Below are positions 1 to 5,136 of a stretch of 6,958 nucleotides of DNA, piece after piece (the stretch's first letter is position 1; every line of letters starts with the position of its first letter). The notes beneath the pieces were generated by a model. The model had not been told where the DNA came from, did no database searches, and saw nothing but the letters and a program-made list of their open reading frames with translations. Origin of the DNA: VRUE01 sp035698885 (lineage in GTDB: Bacteria > Actinomycetota > Thermoleophilia > Solirubrobacterales > 70-9); assembly GCA_035698885.1 (NCBI GenBank), contig DASSBJ010000145.1, forward strand, positions 1 through 6,958, given 5' to 3'. Position numbers and translations under genes: made by a program.

Positions 1-66
1 CCACAACGGGAGATCGGCCGAATACGCACCGCACTCGACTTCATGCCAAATGACACCGTCTCTCAT
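1..66 (-). CDS. 5' end of an unidentified gene coupled to murT (possibly a SAM-dependent methyltransferase)
   Basis: Only 22 codons are inside the window; the gene continues beyond position 1. Its ATG (66-64) overlaps the murT stop as ATGA, and a GAGGAG Shine-Dalgarno lies 8 nt upstream at 80-75, so the start is well supported. The visible residues are MRDGVIWHEVECGAYSADLP followed by LW. MurT is normally followed by GatD, but GatD proteins open with a strand leading to a Y-x-D-x-GN type motif, and nothing like that is seen here. The WHxxECGAYxADLPLW string resembles, from memory, the N-terminus of a group of actinobacterial class I methyltransferases in which the SAM-binding glycine motif follows shortly after. 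That identification is a weak inference from 22 residues. The reality of the coding start is much more secure than the product. Confidence 0.6.
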   Translation of the reverse strand, partial: MRDGVIWHEVECGAYSADLPLW

Positions 67-1454
67 CGCCAGAACTCCTCGGTGAGCCCACGTCCCGAAA
101 GCACCTTGTGCAACTCGAGCAGCGCCGTGTAGGTCGGCAGCGCGAACAGCTGCTCGGGGGCGGCCGCGACCGCCCGGTCGAGCGACGCCTCGATCTCCGG
201 CTCGACCGCGATCGCGTCCTCAGGCCAGCCCGCGTACTTGAGCCGCAGCGCCATCTCCGGCGCCCGCGTGCCGGCGCAGGTGACGCGGCGCACGGAACGG
301 GCCAGGAGCTCGAAGTCGGCGTCCCAGATCCAGGAGACGTCGCGCCCGTCGGCGATCCGGTCGTTGAGCCCGATCCAGAGGTCGATCCGCCCCTCCGCGG
401 CCTCGAGCCGCAGCGTGCGCAGCACCTCGTTGGTACCGGCCGGGTTCTTGACCAGCAGGACGGAGAGTCGCTTGGAGGCGATCGCGATCGTCTCGACCCG
501 ACCGAAGGCGCCCTTCATCGCGGCCAGCGCCGGGGCGATCCGCTCCGCGGCGACCCCGAGCTGGAGCGCCGCGGCGACCGCCGCGAGCGCGTTGTAGGCG
601 TTGTAGAGGCCGGGCAGCGGCAGCTCGACCCGCAACTCGCCGGCGGGGGTGCGCAGGCTCAGCGAGGAGCCGCGCATGCCGTGCAGCTCGATCCGCGTCG
701 CGGCGACGTCCGGCTCGGGCCGCGCGGCGCCGCAGTGCGGGCATGAGTAATGGCCGAGGTGGCCGACGAAGGCGCGCTCGTAGGCGTAGGGGTGGCCGCA
801 GCGGCGGCAGTGCTTGGCGTCGAAGGCGTGCTGCAGCTCGGGTAGCGCCTGCGCCGCGTCGTCGATCCCGAAGTAGGCGACGCCCTCGCGCCGGTTTCCC
901 TCGGCGTCGCGGCCGAGGTCGGCGACCAGCGGGTCGTCGGCGTTGAGCACGAAGCCGCTGCGTCCGCTGCGCGCGGCGACCGTCTCGGCCCAGCGGTCGG
1001 CGAGCGCCTCGGTCTCGCCGTAGCGGTCGAGCTGGTCGCGGAAGAGGTTGCCGAGCACGACCAGCCTCGGGTCGAGCTCGCCGGCGACCTGGGGCAGCCA
1101 GGCCTCGTCGACCTCGAAAAGGCCCTCGCGACCGCGCTGCTCGAGCAGCGCCGTGGCGATCCCCCAGGTCATGTTGGACCCCGCCCGGTTGTGCACCGGC
1201 ACGCGGCCGTCGGCGGCGAGCAGCGTCGCCAGCATCCCCGCGGTGGTGGTCTTGCCGTTGGTCGCGCTGACCAGCGTCGCGCCGCGGTCGAGCCGCGCGC
1301 CGAGCCGGCCGATCGCCCGCGGCTCCATCCGCAGCAGCAGCCTGCCCGGCAGCGTGGTGCCGCCGCCGCGACCGCTGGCCCGGCTGGCGGCGCCGACCGC
1401 GCGCGCCGCGAGGCGCTTGGCGCCGAACAGAACGTCGCCGCGGTGCTCGCTCAA
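63..1454 (-). CDS. murT: MurT, lipid II isoglutaminyl synthase ligase subunit
   Basis: A Mur-ligase-family protein of 463 residues, the usual MurT length. With the amidotransferase GatD, MurT amidates the alpha-carboxyl of D-Glu in lipid II to D-isoglutamine, at the cytoplasmic face of the membrane. Visible in order: an ATP-binding P-loop SATNGKTTT (about 63-71); the Mur central domain; a Cys4 zinc ribbon (C216, C219, C238, C241) typical of MurT; the LPGLYNAYNALAA segment (279-292); then the C-terminal MurT domain (DUF1727) with NPAGTNE (337-343), DGRDVSWIWD (369-378) and a terminal LPTYTALLEL. An Asp in this C-terminal domain is known to complete the GatD catalytic triad; D371 is the likely equivalent (inference). 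The start is TTG, sharing the bases TTGA with the lipid kinase stop, so translation is probably coupled. No Shine-Dalgarno is evident. GatD is not visible inside the window. Confidence 0.93.
   Translation of the reverse strand: MSEHRGDVLFGAKRLAARAVGAASRASGRGGGTTLPGRLLLRMEPRAIGRLGARLDRGATLVSATNGKTTTAGMLATLLAADGRVPVHNRAGSNMTWGIATALLEQRGREGLFEVDEAWLPQVAGELDPRLVVLGNLFRDQLDRYGETEALADRWAETVAARSGRSGFVLNADDPLVADLGRDAEGNRREGVAYFGIDDAAQALPELQHAFDAKHCRRCGHPYAYERAFVGHLGHYSCPHCGAARPEPDVAATRIELHGMRGSSLSLRTPAGELRVELPLPGLYNAYNALAAVAAALQLGVAAERIAPALAAMKGAFGRVETIAIASKRLSVLLVKNPAGTNEVLRTLRLEAAEGRIDLWIGLNDRIADGRDVSWIWDADFELLARSVRRVTCAGTRAPEMALRLKYAGWPEDAIAVEPEIEASLDRAVAAAPEQLFALPTYTALLELHKVLSGRGLTEEFWR
75..80 (-). 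promoter_or_regulatory. Shine-Dalgarno for the gene starting at 66
   Basis: On the minus strand GAGGAG is followed by 8 nt and then ATG. It lies inside the last codons of murT. It is one of only two clear ribosome binding sites in the window and it decides the start of the partial gene at the left edge. Confidence 0.65.
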
Positions 1455-2347
1455 GCGGTCGCCCGGGGCGGGACGAGCACGCTCAGCGCCTGGGGCAGCA
1501 CGCGCAGCGCGGCGGGCAGATCGGTCAGGTGCTCGCCGTCGGCGTAGACCGGGAAGGGACGGCTGGCGCTCAGCTCGAGCCGCGGGGCGCGGAAGACGCG
1601 CACCTCGTCCTGCTCGACATGGGTGCCTTTGAACACCTTCGGCAGGTTAGCCAGGAAGCGCAGCTTGCCGACCTCGCCGATCGTCACCACGTCGAACTCG
1701 CCGTCGGCGAGGTCGGCCTCAGGGGCGATGAACATGCCGCCGCCGAAGGCCCTGCTGTTGGCGACCGAGACCGAGTAGCCGGTGAAGCGCCTGCTTTCGT
1801 CGCCGACCGCGATCGTGAAGCGGGCGGGCTTCCAGCCGAGCAGGGTGCGGACGCCGGCGTAGGCGTAGACCAGATTGCCGCGCAGCCACTTGGTCTCGTT
1901 GGCGCGCTCGTTCGCCACGGAGTCGAAGCCGACGCTGACGATGCCGAGGAAGCGCCTGCCGTTGACCTCGCCGACGTCGATCCGCCGCGTCTCTCCCGCG
2001 GCGAGCATCGCCGCCGTCGCCCGCGGCTCGTCGGGGATGCCGAGCACTCGGACGAGGTCGTTGCCGCGCCCGCCGGGGACGATCCCCAGCGGCGTATCCG
2101 ATCCGGCCAGCGCGCCGCCGACGGCGCCGACCAGCCCGTCGCCGCTGACGACGACCGGGACCTCGCCGGCCTCGGCGGCGCGCAGCGCCCGTTCGACCCC
2201 GTCCTCGAGGCCGCGCGTGCGCTCGACCCGGAAGGAGACGCGGCGGGCGTCGAGCTCGCGCTCGAGCCGCGGCAGCAGCTTCGGCGCGCGTCCGTGCGCC
2301 GAGGCGGGGTTGACCAGCAACGCCAACGGCATCTGCTCGACACGCAT
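1451..2347 (-). CDS. YegS/DgkB-like lipid (diacylglycerol) kinase family protein
   Basis: A 298-residue protein of the diacylglycerol/sphingosine kinase catalytic family, which phosphorylates lipid hydroxyls with ATP and often recycles diacylglycerol in Gram-positive envelope metabolism. Seen: the N-terminal strand LALLVNPASAHGRA (8-21), the nucleotide-binding motif as VSGDGLVGAVGGAL (67-80), the second glycine motif as PGGRGNDLVRVLGIP (91-105), SVGFDS (138-143), ANSRAFGGGMFIAPEA (196-211) with ADGEFDV, and a C-terminal PVYADGEHL (266-274). Length matches the family. Both glycine motifs differ from the canonical GGDGT and GTxND, although the aspartates and asparagine remain. I chose the ATG at 2347, 13 nt after the upstream methyltransferase stop. 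The frame stays open upstream to 2794, but that stretch lies over the methyltransferase in another frame and has no family similarity. The gene ends inside the murT start. The substrate cannot be told from sequence. Confidence 0.88.
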   Translation of the reverse strand: MRVEQMPLALLVNPASAHGRAPKLLPRLERELDARRVSFRVERTRGLEDGVERALRAAEAGEVPVVVSGDGLVGAVGGALAGSDTPLGIVPGGRGNDLVRVLGIPDEPRATAAMLAAGETRRIDVGEVNGRRFLGIVSVGFDSVANERANETKWLRGNLVYAYAGVRTLLGWKPARFTIAVGDESRRFTGYSVSVANSRAFGGGMFIAPEADLADGEFDVVTIGEVGKLRFLANLPKVFKGTHVEQDEVRVFRAPRLELSASRPFPVYADGEHLTDLPAALRVLPQALSVLVPPRATA

Positions 2348-2360
2348 AGCGAGCGGCAGC

Positions 2361-2834
2361 CTAGTCGCCCCCCGCCGGGCCGGCCTCGAGGCGGAAGACC
2401 TGAAAGCGCTCGCCCTCGGCCTCCTCGCCGGCCCCGATCGGGTCGAAGCCGCGGCCGCCGAGGCGCCACTCGAGCCAACGGCGGGGGCCGATCGCGACCA
2501 GGTGGCCGCCGGGGCGCAGCACGCGGGCCAGCTCGCTCGGGTAGAGGCGGCCGTTCGAGAGCGCGACCAGGTCGAAGAACTCGTCGGGGTAGGGGAGACG
2601 GCGCGGCCGCCCGCGCTTGAAGGCGACACGGCCCTCCGGGTCGAGCCCGACGCGCCCGACCGCGGCCGCGATCGCCGTCTCGGACGGGTCGACGCCGCGG
2701 ACGCGCGCCGCGGGGAACTCGCGCGCCAGGAAGAGCACGCCGTCGCCCTCGCCGCAACCGACCTCGAGGATCCGCTCCGGCAGGTCGCGCACATGCAGCA
2801 CCGCGGCGGCGAGCGCGGTGAGCTTAGAGTCCAT
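2361..2834 (-). CDS. Small class I SAM-dependent methyltransferase
   Basis: With the ATG at 2834 the protein has 157 residues, short for the class. It shows the Rossmann signature: motif I ILEVGCGEG (22-30), an acidic residue ending strand 2 in RGVDPS (46-51), the DEFFDLVALS strand 4 region (84-93) and LRPGG (106-110). The C-terminal strands after about 125 are brief, so substrate-binding elements are minimal and the methyl acceptor is unknown. It is the first gene of the minus-strand run with the lipid kinase and murT, which hints at an envelope or lipid role (inference only). The ATG lies inside the left arm of the inverted-repeat element at 2823-2990, with a G-rich stretch (cgggggt) as a possible weak ribosome site. 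A GTG at 2852 would add six residues (VRGGFR, read with initiator Met) also encoded by element sequence. The first three residues, MDS, come from repeat sequence, so the original N-terminus and promoter may have been altered. Confidence 0.8.
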   Translation of the reverse strand: MDSKLTALAAAVLHVRDLPERILEVGCGEGDGVLFLAREFPAARVRGVDPSETAIAAAVGRVGLDPEGRVAFKRGRPRRLPYPDEFFDLVALSNGRLYPSELARVLRPGGHLVAIGPRRWLEWRLGGRGFDPIGAGEEAEGERFQVFRLEAGPAGGD

Positions 2835-2990
2835 CCGAAAACCCCCGCGCACGTCTGGCGGCGGCGGACGCTGCGCGTTGCTGCGTCCTCAGTCGGCCAA
2901 ATAGCGCTGCTATTCGGCCTCCCTGCGTCCTTGCCCCGCTTGGTCCGGCGCTCGCCAGCCGCACACGCCGGTTTTCGGATGGACTCTTAG
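2823..2990. repeat. 168-bp concentric inverted-repeat (REP/MITE-like) element
   Basis: The outer arms 2823-2843 and 2970-2990 are inverted copies with 20 of 21 positions matching; the core agagtccatccgaaaacc (2826-2843) is perfect against 2970-2987. Complementarity continues inward in patches: ctggcg 2855-2860 with cgccag 2953-2958, then 2861-2869 with 2943-2951 at 8 of 9 after a one-base offset. At the centre ggccaaatagc (2895-2905) pairs with gctattcggcc (2909-2919) at 10 of 11 around the loop gct. Arms and central hairpin share the same midpoint, about 2907. Between them ctgcgtcct occurs twice in direct orientation (2881-2889, 2923-2931), symmetric about the centre. No open frame with family features lies inside. 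It fills the divergent gap between methyltransferase and prolyl isomerase. No clear target-site duplication was seen. A dispersed non-autonomous repeat is my preferred reading. Alternatives are a structured RNA or an inverted duplication of the methyltransferase start. Confidence 0.75.
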
Positions 2991-3012
2991 GCGGCGGCAC
3001 GCCAAGATCATC

Positions 3013-3018
3013 TAGGAT
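3013..3018 (+). promoter_or_regulatory. Putative -10 box of a leaderless promoter for the prolyl isomerase gene
   Basis: TAGGAT ends 9 nt before the GTG at 3028, leaving no room for a Shine-Dalgarno in the transcript. A good TTGACA-like -35 is not seen; the expected place (about 2990-2995) is at the edge of the inverted-repeat element. Position and TANNNT form are the only evidence. Confidence 0.4.
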
Positions 3019-3027
3019 TCCGCCGCC

Positions 3028-3708
3028 GTGGAGGAGACGTCGGACCGCAACAAGTGGATCGCACTGGGCGCGTTCGCCCTGATCGCCGCCGGCGTCGTCG
3101 CCGCGATCCTGATCGCGCGCGGCGGGGGAGACGGCGATTCGGGCGGCGAAGCGAGCGCCGCCGGCTGCAGGAAGGTCTCAGCTCCGCCGCCGAAGAAGGT
3201 CAGCTTCAAGGCGCCGAAGCAGACCGTGAAGAAGGGCGAAGAGCTGACCGCCGCGGTGAAGACGAGCTGCGGCAGCTTCGAGATCGCGCTCGACGGCAAG
3301 CGCGCCCCGAAGACGGTCAACTCCTTCGTCTTCCTCTCCGAAGAAGGCTTCTACGACGACCTCACCTTCCATCGCGTCGTGCCGGAATTCGTCATCCAGG
3401 GCGGCGATCCGCTCGGCAGCGGCACCGGCGGTCCCGGCTACAGCGTCGACGAGAAGCCGCCCGCCAACCTCGCCTACACGAAGGGCATCGTCGCGATGGC
3501 GAAAAGCGCCGCCGAGCCGCCGGGCCGCTCGGGCAGCCAGTTCTTCGTCGTGGTCGGCGCCGACGCCGGCCTACCGCCCGAATACGCCCTGGTCGGCAAG
3601 GTCGACAAGGGCCTCGACGTGGTGGAACGGATCGCGAAGCTCGGCACGCCGGAAGAAAAACCGAAGCAGGTCGTGCTGATCGAACAGATCTCGATCGAAC
3701 GCGGCTGA
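3028..3708 (+). CDS. Membrane-anchored cyclophilin-type peptidyl-prolyl cis-trans isomerase
   Basis: A 226-residue protein with a short cytoplasmic N-terminus, one hydrophobic helix (about 10-30, WIALGAFALIAAGVVAAILI), a Gly/Ser/Lys-rich linker and a cyclophilin domain from about 75 to the end, predicted outside the membrane. Cyclophilins catalyse prolyl cis-trans isomerisation during folding. Hallmarks: TSCGSFEIALDGKRAPKTVN (79-98), FHRVVPEFVIQGGDP (114-128) holding the catalytic Arg (R116), the active-site Phe (F121) and Gln (Q124), GTGGPGY (132-138) and GSQFFV (169-174). The Trp that binds cyclosporin in human cyclophilin A is not seen; the region reads LPPEYALVG (182-190), as in many bacterial proteins. 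C47 and C81 are two cysteines just outside the membrane. The start is GTG, chosen because it directly precedes the helix and fits the -10 box at 3013. The gene ends 7 bp before the end of the convergent hydrolase. Confidence 0.92.
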   Translation: MEETSDRNKWIALGAFALIAAGVVAAILIARGGGDGDSGGEASAAGCRKVSAPPPKKVSFKAPKQTVKKGEELTAAVKTSCGSFEIALDGKRAPKTVNSFVFLSEEGFYDDLTFHRVVPEFVIQGGDPLGSGTGGPGYSVDEKPPANLAYTKGIVAMAKSAAEPPGRSGSQFFVVVGADAGLPPEYALVGKVDKGLDVVERIAKLGTPEEKPKQVVLIEQISIERG

Positions 3709-3715
3709 GCGACTC

Positions 3716-4591
3716 CTAGGCGCTCGGGGCGAAGAAGGCCCGCGCCCGTTCCGCGACGAGCTCCGGCTTCTCGTCGGCGATGAAGTGGCCGCAGTCGGCG
3801 ACGAACTCAACCTGCATGTCGTCGGTGTGCTTCTCGTAGCCGGCGAGCAGCTCGGGGCGCAGGGCCGCGTCGCCAGTTCCGAACAGCATCCGGGTCGGCA
3901 CCGTGAGCCGCTGCCGCGCATAGCGCCCGCGCAGGATCGGTCGCACCTCGCGCAGGTTGAAGACCCGGTACATCTGCACGGCGGCGCGCGCCCGCTCGGG
4001 CTCGGCCAGGTTCTCGGCGAAGCTGCGCAGCGTCGCCTCGTCCCAGACCGATCTCTGGATCGAGGCGCCGACCAGGACGCGTGGCACGAAGCGGCCGCCG
4101 CGGTGCAGGCGGTAGCCGATCCCCGGCGCCAGGATCAGCTGCTGGTACCAGAAGCGCCAGGCCTGCGGCAGCGCCCGTCGCAGCTCGATCCAGGGGGTGA
4201 GGATGTTGAGCGCCAGGTAGCGCTCGAAGCGCCGCGGCGCCTTGAGGCAGAGCAGGAAGCCGATCCAGCCGCCCCAGTCATGGCCGACCAGCTTCACGCG
4301 GTCGATGTCGAGGGCGTCGAGCACGGCGAGCACGTCGTCGGCGAGGTTCTCCTTTTCGTAGCCGTCGCGCGGCGCGTCGGACCAGCCGAAGCCGCGCAGG
4401 TCGATCGCCAGCACCCGGTGGCGATCGGCGAGCGCGGGCAGCAGGTGGCGCCACTCGTACCAGTGCTGCGGCCAGCCGTGCAGGCACAGCACCACGTCCT
4501 CGCCCTCGCCCGCTTCGGCGACGTGGAAGTCGAGCCCGCGGGCGCGCACCCAGCGGTGGCTGACGCCGTCGACATCGGGTGGATCGGCCAT
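3716..4591 (-). CDS. Epoxide-hydrolase-like alpha/beta hydrolase
   Basis: A 291-residue alpha/beta hydrolase fold protein, a usual length for soluble epoxide hydrolases and haloalkane dehalogenases. Seen: the oxyanion-side motif HGWPQ (38-42), DLRGFGWSD (64-72), nucleophile elbow GHDWGGWIG (103-111) with Asp105 as the expected nucleophile, a helical cap from about 130 to 220 with Y149 and Y208 as candidates for the epoxide-polarising tyrosines, the acid region FGTGDAALRP (237-246) with D241, and the base H269 in CGHF. An Asp nucleophile rather than Ser separates it from esterases. The HGWP and GHDWGG combination favours epoxide hydrolase over dehalogenase, but the substrate is not determinable. 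No signal peptide is seen, so it is probably cytoplasmic. The ATG at 4591 is preceded by a -10-like TAGATT only 6 nt away. It is divergent from the peroxiredoxin gene across 44 bp. Confidence 0.88.
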   Translation of the reverse strand: MADPPDVDGVSHRWVRARGLDFHVAEAGEGEDVVLCLHGWPQHWYEWRHLLPALADRHRVLAIDLRGFGWSDAPRDGYEKENLADDVLAVLDALDIDRVKLVGHDWGGWIGFLLCLKAPRRFERYLALNILTPWIELRRALPQAWRFWYQQLILAPGIGYRLHRGGRFVPRVLVGASIQRSVWDEATLRSFAENLAEPERARAAVQMYRVFNLREVRPILRGRYARQRLTVPTRMLFGTGDAALRPELLAGYEKHTDDMQVEFVADCGHFIADEKPELVAERARAFFAPSA

Positions 4592-4597
4592 CCCTGC

Positions 4598-4603
4598 AAT
4601 CTA
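4598..4603 (-). promoter_or_regulatory. Putative -10 box of a leaderless promoter for the epoxide-hydrolase-like gene
   Basis: On the minus strand TAGATT is followed by gcaggg and then the ATG at 4591. With a normal distance from -10 to transcription start, the message would begin at or next to the ATG. No convincing -35 was found. Confidence 0.45.
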
Positions 4604-4619
4604 TTGGGCGGGCACCGAG

Positions 4620-4625
4620 TAGGCT
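4620..4625 (+). promoter_or_regulatory. Putative -10 box of a leaderless promoter for the peroxiredoxin gene
   Basis: TAGGCT ends 10 nt before the ATG at 4636, and the intervening gcatttcacc carries no Shine-Dalgarno. It faces the opposing -10 box at 4598-4603 with only 16 bp between, so the two promoters would share the same DNA. Confidence 0.45.
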
Positions 4626-4635
4626 GCATTTCACC

Positions 4636-5136
4636 ATGGCCAAGGCTGACGTAGGCGATCCGGCTCCGGACTTCGAGCTGCCCGGAACGGGGGGCAAGAC
4701 GTACAGGCTCTCCGAGCTGAGGGGCAAGAACGTGGTTCTGGCCTTCTACCCAGGGGACGCGACCCGGGTCTGCACCGCCCAGTTCTGCTCCTACCGCGAT
4801 CATGGCGACCGCCTCGACCAGCTCGACGCCGAGGTGCTCGGGATCTCGCCGCAGTCGATCGACTCGCACGAGCGCTGGTCCCAGGAGCAGAGCCTCAACG
4901 TGCCGCTGTTGGCTGACGAGGATCTCGCCGTGAGCAAGAGCTACGGGGTCGTCGGCTGGGCGGGGCCGTTCGCCAAGCTCGCCAGGATCGAGGGCTCGGT
5001 CGGCGGCCGGTACGTGATGCGGGCGATCTTCGTCATCGACGCCGCCGGCACGATCCGCTACCGCCACGTCTCGCGGACCGGCGCCAGGTTCCAGACGGTC
5101 GGCGACATCGAAGAGGCCGTCGCGGCGATCGCCTGA
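4636..5136 (+). CDS. bcp: PrxQ/BCP-type peroxiredoxin
   Basis: A 166-residue thiol peroxidase of the AhpC/TSA superfamily, reducing hydrogen and organic peroxides in the cytoplasm with electrons from a thioredoxin-like partner. The N-terminus GDPAPDFELPGTGG (7-20) is typical. The active-site loop is FYPGDATRVCTAQFC: T43, peroxidatic Cys46 and Cys51 four residues later, the CxxxxC spacing of atypical 2-Cys PrxQ/BCP enzymes. Later come LLADEDLAVSKSYGV (91-105) and RAIFVIDAAGTIRYRHV (129-145). Length fits the subfamily. The ATG at 4636 matches the conserved N-terminus; a longer open frame from 4579 would run back into the opposing hydrolase gene and is rejected. The stop overlaps the next gene's ATG by one base (TGATG), so the two are very likely co-transcribed and translationally coupled. 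Confidence 0.93.
   Translation: MAKADVGDPAPDFELPGTGGKTYRLSELRGKNVVLAFYPGDATRVCTAQFCSYRDHGDRLDQLDAEVLGISPQSIDSHERWSQEQSLNVPLLADEDLAVSKSYGVVGWAGPFAKLARIEGSVGGRYVMRAIFVIDAAGTIRYRHVSRTGARFQTVGDIEEAVAAIA

Noticed and set aside
1529..2620. 363-codon plus-strand open frame antisense to the kinase and methyltransferase
   Set aside because: A GC-bias shadow: low-complexity Arg/Ala/Gly composition, no domain signature, fully covered by confident minus-strand genes.
2348..2794. Upstream extension of the lipid kinase frame to 2794 (149 extra residues, possible fusion)
   Set aside because: The extension lies over the methyltransferase in another frame, is Arg/Ser/Ala-rich with no motif, and the kinase family N-terminus begins right after the ATG at 2347.
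2868..2890. Small alternative hairpin ggacgc ... gcgtcc inside the repeat element
   Set aside because: Only 6 bp with an 11-nt loop, and it competes with the larger concentric folding; not listed separately.
3054..3719. 221-codon plus-strand frame overlapping the cyclophilin
   Set aside because: Arg-rich out-of-frame shadow of a gene with clear cyclophilin motifs.
3705..3727. Possible bidirectional terminator hairpin (gagcg ... cgctc) between convergent genes
   Set aside because: Stem is only 5-7 bp with a 9-nt loop and no T tract; at this GC content such hairpins are expected by chance.
4579..4635. 19-residue N-terminal extension of the peroxiredoxin from an ATG at 4579
   Set aside because: It would overlap the opposing hydrolase start and span the putative promoter; the conserved peroxiredoxin N-terminus starts at 4636.
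3785..4654. 289-codon plus-strand frame antisense to the epoxide-hydrolase-like gene
   Set aside because: The opposite strand has a complete catalytic motif set; this frame has none.
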